Of a stretch of 64,000 nucleotides of DNA, positions 59,020 through 64,000 are shown in pieces (position 1 is the stretch's first letter; the number at the start of each line of letters is the position of its first letter). Made by a program: the position numbers and the translations under genes. The DNA is from Ephydatia muelleri. Taxonomy: Eukaryota > Porifera > Demospongiae > Spongillida > Spongillidae. The DNA lies in contig JABACO010000016.1 in assembly GCA_013339895.1 (NCBI GenBank), forward strand, positions 2,437,767 through 2,501,766, read 5' to 3'. Under the pieces are notes generated by a model, which had not been told where the DNA came from, did not search any database, and saw only the letters and a list, made by a program, of their open reading frames with translations.

Positions 59020-59800
59020 CTGAGGGGATGGGAAAGAAAGGCGAGAAATCCCCATCAATTAAGAAGCAAGGAAAAACTAAATTCCCCATCAATGGGGAAA
59101 GAGGGTTGTGAGTGTGTAAGAACTTCAAGTCTTACGCATGTTGCAGGGGCCATGGAACTGGCTTACTGTACCATTCTACATAAAGCCATGAGCCATGCCC
59201 ATGACCACTGATGATAAGCCATTAGCTATGCCCACACTTCTGCTAATCCCACACTTATATTTAGCAAAACTAGACAGCATGGCATGCATGGATGGACACA
59301 CATGGCGTCAGGAAGGTGCTTGTCACATGCACCACATATCGAGCTGACTGCATGCTGTTTGGGGCTGGCCCCCTGATGAAAGTATTTTTTTAATGTTAGT
59401 AAAGAGGCCCCAAACTACGATGGACAGGAACCAATGCACTATGTGCCCCCTGTTCTATGTGGGGTAGCATTGGGAGGGGGTAGGGAGGGTAAGTGGGAGG
59501 GGACAGCACCTTGGTATCATCAACAGCACATCAAGGCCACTCCACACTGCATTGCAGTGTGAATTGCTGTACAGGCCAAGTATGGAGACTGCCTGCACAT
59601 GGAATCCATCACAATTGAGCACTTCCCAACGTAAAGTGCACACTGGTCAGAAAGGCGCTGCATGTACAGTCTCTACTGCCTAAAAAGCGATCACTTAAGG
59701 ATCAAAATTGTTTTGCAAGTGGCTGCAATACAAATGGGTGGTGTAATGAGTGTATCTAGTGTAAGTAGCATCAACTGGGACTGTCTAGAATCTGCAACCA
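59020..59800. other. Non-coding, nothing recognised
   Basis: No exon found on either strand, including a search for further WD40 pieces. An inner direct repeat of cccatcaat(t)aag/cccatcaatgg at about 59049 and 59084. Confidence 0.3.
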
Positions 59801-59807
59801 AGATGGA

Positions 59808-59960
59808 GAAGTGACCACCATACCCAGGTATGGTGGTCACCTGCGTATGGTGCTCACCTGGGTATAGTGCTTACCTGGGTATGGTCCTCACCTGGGTGTG
59901 ATGGTCACTTGGGTGTGGTGGTCACCTAAGTGACCACCACACCCAGATAACCACCACATT
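59808..59960. repeat. ~19-bp tandem repeat (tggtcacctgggtatggtg)
   Basis: Units of tggtcacctgggtatggtgc with substitutions; the two ends are partly inverted (gtgaccaccatacccag at 59810 and gtgaccaccacacccag at 59931 against ctgggtgtgatggtcac), so the block can fold. Confidence 0.8.
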
Positions 59961-61414
59961 AAGGCTAGGTAGATCGTATTGGTCCTTCTGTTCCCAGTTT
60001 AGATGTAAATCAAACCTTCTACCCCCTGCTCTCTTCTCACTCCTGGGTTTCCAATTGTTGCCCCTTTGGGTGCAGTAACAGAGAAAGGGGTGTTCCTAGT
60101 TACAGTGGTTGGTTTACAACCACTCCTCCCATGTCCACAGCTGTATGCAGCTGGAAACTAGGTTTATAACTGTACCTATCTAAAAAATTGTGAAGAAACC
60201 ACTCATTACAGACACCCTTTGTTGTAAAGCTCACAACACCTCAGAACAGCAATAAAAAATTCACATAAAAATAAAATACAGCACAACACTGGGTTCCCTT
60301 TTATTTATAGTGAACACGCACTCTTATAATCACACACCGACATTGTGCGCAAGCCGTGTTTATAACGCCACGCGGTAGTGTTATTTCGGAAGGGGCGGTA
60401 CAAGATCCAACACTGCGGTTCTCCTGCACAAATATAGGAGGTAAGACTAGTGGTTTTGTACGCCAAAGGCATGCCAGCACAAAATTAGACGGACCACATC
60501 CAGCGCCGAATTTTCTGTCTTCATGAAAACCTAAAGTGTATCTTATGAATACTCTATGCATGTTGTGGTCATTGCTTGAAGATATGTACATAAACATAGG
60601 TTACAGGAATGGATCACCACCAGAAACAGCTGCCGCTGCACTGCAGAGTGTGTGGGCAAAGGCTGGTGAAGAGGAGGAAAAATAAAGGAGTGCTATGAAT
60701 GCAAAGCATTTGCAGTTTATCTGCATATTGCTTCAACACTTACTGATAACCCTCAAGTGCACCTTGAACATTTTTGCCACAGCTGTCACCATTCAATGCA
60801 AAGGGTTATCAGTGCCAGGGCAGGAGGAGTGCACCACAGATGTGCACTGACACCGTTTGTATGGGCAGTACATACAAATGAAGGGTGGAAGGTATGTACT
60901 ATTGATATACTTTTACACAACATCATGTACAATAATACTGCAGGTGTGTGAGCACTTCAATGTCAGTGCAAAGGGTCATGTAAGAAAGCACACAGTTGGC
61001 AGAGGTCATCAACCAGGCCTCACACCTAACAAGCACCATTGCGCACCTTTTGAAGATTGCCCCTCCTCACATGAGCCCTACCCACCATTGGCAAGCCAAA
61101 ACAATGTGACCGTCCTGAGTGTGTAGTGTGTTCAAACATTCTGCCGCGGCCCCTTGAACTGCCATGTCGTAAGTTGGAGCGGGTAGCAGCATCAACCACA
61201 GTGTGTTCTTTCTGCTCTGCGGATGGCTCCTTGGTACCTAGAGAGATCAGACCAGCGTCAAGTGTCACATTACTGTTGCTGAAGGATGTACTGGTACAGT
61301 GTGTGGTATGCCACAGAGATGTGAAGGCTGGTTGCTATGAAGGCCATGAATGCACACCATCTCTTACTGCTGGTGAGGAAAGAGATACAGCAGCATTACT
61401 GAAGAGGGCCATCT

Positions 61415-61416
<2 letters not shown>

Positions 61417-61443
<27 letters not shown>
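61417..61443. repeat. Poly-C homopolymer inside the RAG1-like gene
   Basis: About 27 consecutive C after AAGAGGGCCATCTC. Length is probably unreliable in the assembly and could hide a frameshift. Confidence 0.9.
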
Positions 61444-61445
<2 letters not shown>

Positions 61446-62671
61446 GATACAACTGCCAGTAGTTAAGTGTATTCAGTATAGTTATGTCATACTTGACCAT
61501 AACTAATTGCCGATGACATTCATGCACCTAACAAAAGCGCTTGCTCCAGGACTGTGAATACCAGGTGTGCAAAGATGTAAGAAGCAGCATCATCCGTGGA
61601 GGGGAATCATCTGTCCTGATGGAGAACGAGATGCTCACACTGAGTGATGTCTCTATTGCAGAAGGCAGGCATCTCAAACATTGTAATCGGCTCTGCTGAA
61701 GTATTGGCTATAAAAGCTGGCATGGCTATTCCCTGGAACAGAATGAGACTTCTTAGACGGTAAAATCTTACACACACAGCACCAAATATAACTTACCGCT
61801 TCTCCACGTGGCTCAAAGTATCAGGAGTTTCTCTGGCTGGGGAGGAGAGGATGCGCCACATCTGCAGACAAATTGTGGGTGACAACCTGAAAGGAGAGAT
61901 GGCTCTCTTTTCCTTTCCTCTCCCTTCTGGTGGTGAGGGGCTTAGAGGAGCTCCTTTGGTTTACATTCCAGATCTGGTCAAAAAGGTTGTTGACCTCTTG
62001 GAAGAGAATCAAAGGTTAGAAAATCATGACATACACATGACACAATAATTTTAACCCAATGCAGGACAGGACAGTACCTGGCATAATGGGGTTATATCTG
62101 CCAGTGAAGTGTGGATAAAAATTGGAGGCGACAAAGGAGGTGGCTCATTCAAAATGAACTTTCAGATCGTAAATGTAGCAGCTCCTAACTCTGTCCACAA
62201 GACATGTGTGTTTTGCTGCTATGAAGCAAGTGACATTGTTACAAACCTTCAAGGAATGAAGTGGAGGTAGGAACAGTTAACAAGGTTATAAAGAATTAAT
62301 TACCATGACACTTACAGGCAATACACAGTGAAGTTGTTCATGTGTGGGGATTACGAGTTCCTGACTAAAATGTATGGGCTTGTCTGAAGCAAGCGGTATG
62401 TGACTAAGTAAAAATAAAGTGTATGAACATCGCACCTTTGTCATAGAATGCTACCCATGCTTGTATTGCTTGGACAACATGGCAACACCTCTCTCAGTCA
62501 GAAGACGAGCTCCATCAACAACATTTGAGTGCTGACCATCAGCACTACATTGCATCAGAGGCTGACAAACAACAGGCCAAGCACTTCCATAACTGCATTA
62601 CAGAGCCTATTTTTAACATTCCTATTTCACAGGTAGGTATATTAGCGTCAAGAAATGTTTTGCATGATCAC

Positions 62672-62768
62672 CCACACCCACACACACACACACACCCACA
62701 ACCCCACACCCACACAACCCCACCCACACACAACCCCACACTCACCCCCCCCCCCACACACACACAAT
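62672..62768. repeat. CA-rich tract in an intron of the RAG1-like gene
   Basis: Alternating cacacccacacaacccc units between the end of the exon at about 62632 (CAG|gtaggt) and the next coding block. Confidence 0.85.
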
Positions 62769-64000
62769 GCTAAGGTTTGCCCAACTGGGCTTCACATCAC
62801 TTTGGGTATCTATGATATGCTATTTTAGGAAACCTGTTCTACCCATTAAAAAAGAACTCAACAGCAGTGATTCATCTTGCTACAAACACAATGACAGTGC
62901 CGATGTTGAAGCCATGTGTGGCAGGATGCTAAGGATGAAGAAAACTTTGTTCTCTAATGCTGCTAAAAATATCAAGAGAGCTCAAACATGACAAAAAGAG
63001 TACCAAGCTGTATGGGTTGCTTAAAGACAAGTGTCATAACCTTGACCTTGAGCTGGCTCTGCATTCAAGTGAGGATGCCCACTCCAGCTTTTCCACATAT
63101 AGCCAAGAGCTGCAAAAGCTTCACCTATTACAAGCGGAGATGGAGCAAGCCCAACAGTCATATGATGAATTGCAGCAAATGTGTCACTAGTAATTGGGGA
63201 GAAAGATCCAGTCACTGTGGATTTCTTCAAACAATGTGAAGACAAAATGAAATCTCTTAAACAACTAGTAAGTACATGCAGTGTAAATAAAACAAAGTGT
63301 ATTGAAGAATTAATCACACTAGGAAACAGAGGTAGCCAAATGCACCAGCCACAGTGAAAAAGGGATTTTCTGTAAAAGAAGGGCCCTTTGTTAAGGAGTT
63401 GGATTCTGCATTGCAGTCTATAGGAGTACACTGCCAGCAATACTTTGGGGGAGCTTTTATTGGTAACCATGTGCATAAGGCTCTAAAGGTACTGCAACTG
63501 TAATGTTACAAGTACATTGATCATGTACCTTCTTCACTCTGTCAGCTAGCTAACATTCAGACATTATGCAAGTCCCTCGCTCAAACTGCACTGAACAAAT
63601 TGCCTAATCGATCAACAGAGGCAAAACACCGCTCAGAAATGCTAGTCAATGCATTCTCGATGTTCGCACAATGCCACATCTATGAACTGAATTTCATCGA
63701 TGAGGCACAAACTCATGCATTAGGTAGGTAAAACACTTTTATGAGTTCATGTGAACTTTAGATCAACTGCACAATTGATTTCTATACAGAACAGTCCATT
63801 GAACAGTTCATGAAGTTCTTCCGTGAATCCTTTCCTGAGACAACTGTTCCCTATCAAAATGCATGTACTGGAGGATCATGCCATCCCATGGGCCAATTCA
63901 ACCCACGTTGGGTTTGGCCTCCTAGGTGAACAGGGGGCTGAGTCCATTCATGCTAAGTTTACACGACTTGGCCTAGCACACACAGCAGTGACTGATAAAG

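Larger units (their letters stand above)
60609..64000 (+). pseudogene. RAG1-like recombinase/transposase gene, frameshifted, cut by window end
   Basis: Order of parts follows RAG1. (1) 60609-60891 and 60944 on: MDHHQKQLPLHCRVCGQ, then FCHSCHHSMQR and FVWAVHTNEGWKVCEHF, matching the RAG1 N-terminal Cys/His module (CRICG ... FCHNCW ... WHPHTPSC). (2) 61095-61370: PECVVCSNILPRPLELPC ... CSFC and then VLVQCVVCHRDVKAGCYEGHEC, like the RAG1 RING plus second Cys/His zinc motif. (3) 61809-62014: GEERMRHICRQIVGDNLKG ... DLVKKVVDLLEENQ. (4) 62064-62266: WIKIGGDKGGGSFKMNFQIV with Asp at 62130. (5) 62329-62390: VKLFMCGDYEFLTKMYGL with Asp at 62349, then CYPCLYCLD (62449 on); the CxxC lies 19 residues after the Asp, as Asp708-Cys727 in RAG1. 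(6) 62525-63240: IFNIPISQ ... and a coiled-coil insert. (7) 63862 on: HVLEDH (HxxxxH) then GLLGEQGAESIHAKF. Frame breaks lie at about 60680, 61080, 62380, 62495 and 63855, and a C27 run at 61417. Whether it was an active transposon or host gene is open. Confidence 0.8.

Noticed and set aside
60301..60597. Minus-strand 98-codon open frame upstream of the RAG1-like gene
   Set aside because: No motif and no supporting signals; likely chance in the 5' region.
59900..60608. Left terminal repeat of the RAG1-like element (tacagtggttggtttacaac at 60101)
   Set aside because: It resembles a CACAGTG heptamer only loosely, and the right end lies outside the window, so no inverted partner can be shown.

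Overview
This is an animal nuclear genome window, most plausibly from an early-branching invertebrate; a demosponge is my best guess, a cnidarian is possible. The reasons are spliced genes with GT-AG introns, long (CA)n tracts and many intronic minisatellites, a cohesin SMC1 gene, a COR plus death-domain protein, and a mix of transposon families (Tc1/mariner, hAT, P-like, Plavaka-type, Ty3/Gypsy, RAG1-like) typical of such genomes. The taxonomic call is inference from content. There are no rRNA or tRNA genes, CRISPR arrays or bacterial operons that I can support.

Layout. 0.3-4.3 kb: a tandem duplication of a ~1.95 kb unit, each copy with a 23-bp minisatellite, a (GT)n tract and what look like the last exons of an unidentified plus-strand gene. 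4.3-5.3 kb: another minisatellite. 5.87-10.34 kb: the first nine exons of SMC1 (minus strand), with a near-complete, internally deleted Tc1 element in an intron. 10.34-10.78 kb: a probable bidirectional promoter, followed by an unidentified multi-exon plus-strand gene (10.78-13.99 kb) that uses two GC-AG introns. 14.8-22.4 kb: a long ankyrin-repeat gene whose introns carry large minisatellites. 24.37-27.17 kb: a membrane-associated COR/death-domain protein. 28.4-47.5 kb: a transposon graveyard (Gypsy pol, reverse transcriptase fragments, a hAT deletion derivative, a P-like transposase and two unclassified element ORFs) in which one intact single-exon type II membrane glycosyltransferase-like gene sits (33.5-34.6 kb). 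Its intact paralog lies 15 kb away in inverted orientation (49.2-50.3 kb), and two decayed fragments of the same family lie between them. 51-51.8 kb: a large fold-back element. 52.8-57.1 kb: a Plavaka-type C2H2-finger/transposase element with an oppositely oriented coiled-coil gene beside it. 58.4-59.0 kb: WDR83/MORG1-like WD40 exons carrying an in-frame stop. 60.6 kb to the window end: a decayed RAG1-like gene.

The most interesting object is the RAG1-like locus at the right edge. It has an N-terminal Cys/His zinc module, a RING-like region followed by a second Cys/His motif, and a transposase core in which the two Asp residues, the CxxC and the HxxxxH...E motif follow RAG1 order, with spacing close to RAG1. 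It is interrupted by several single-base frameshifts and is cut by the window end.
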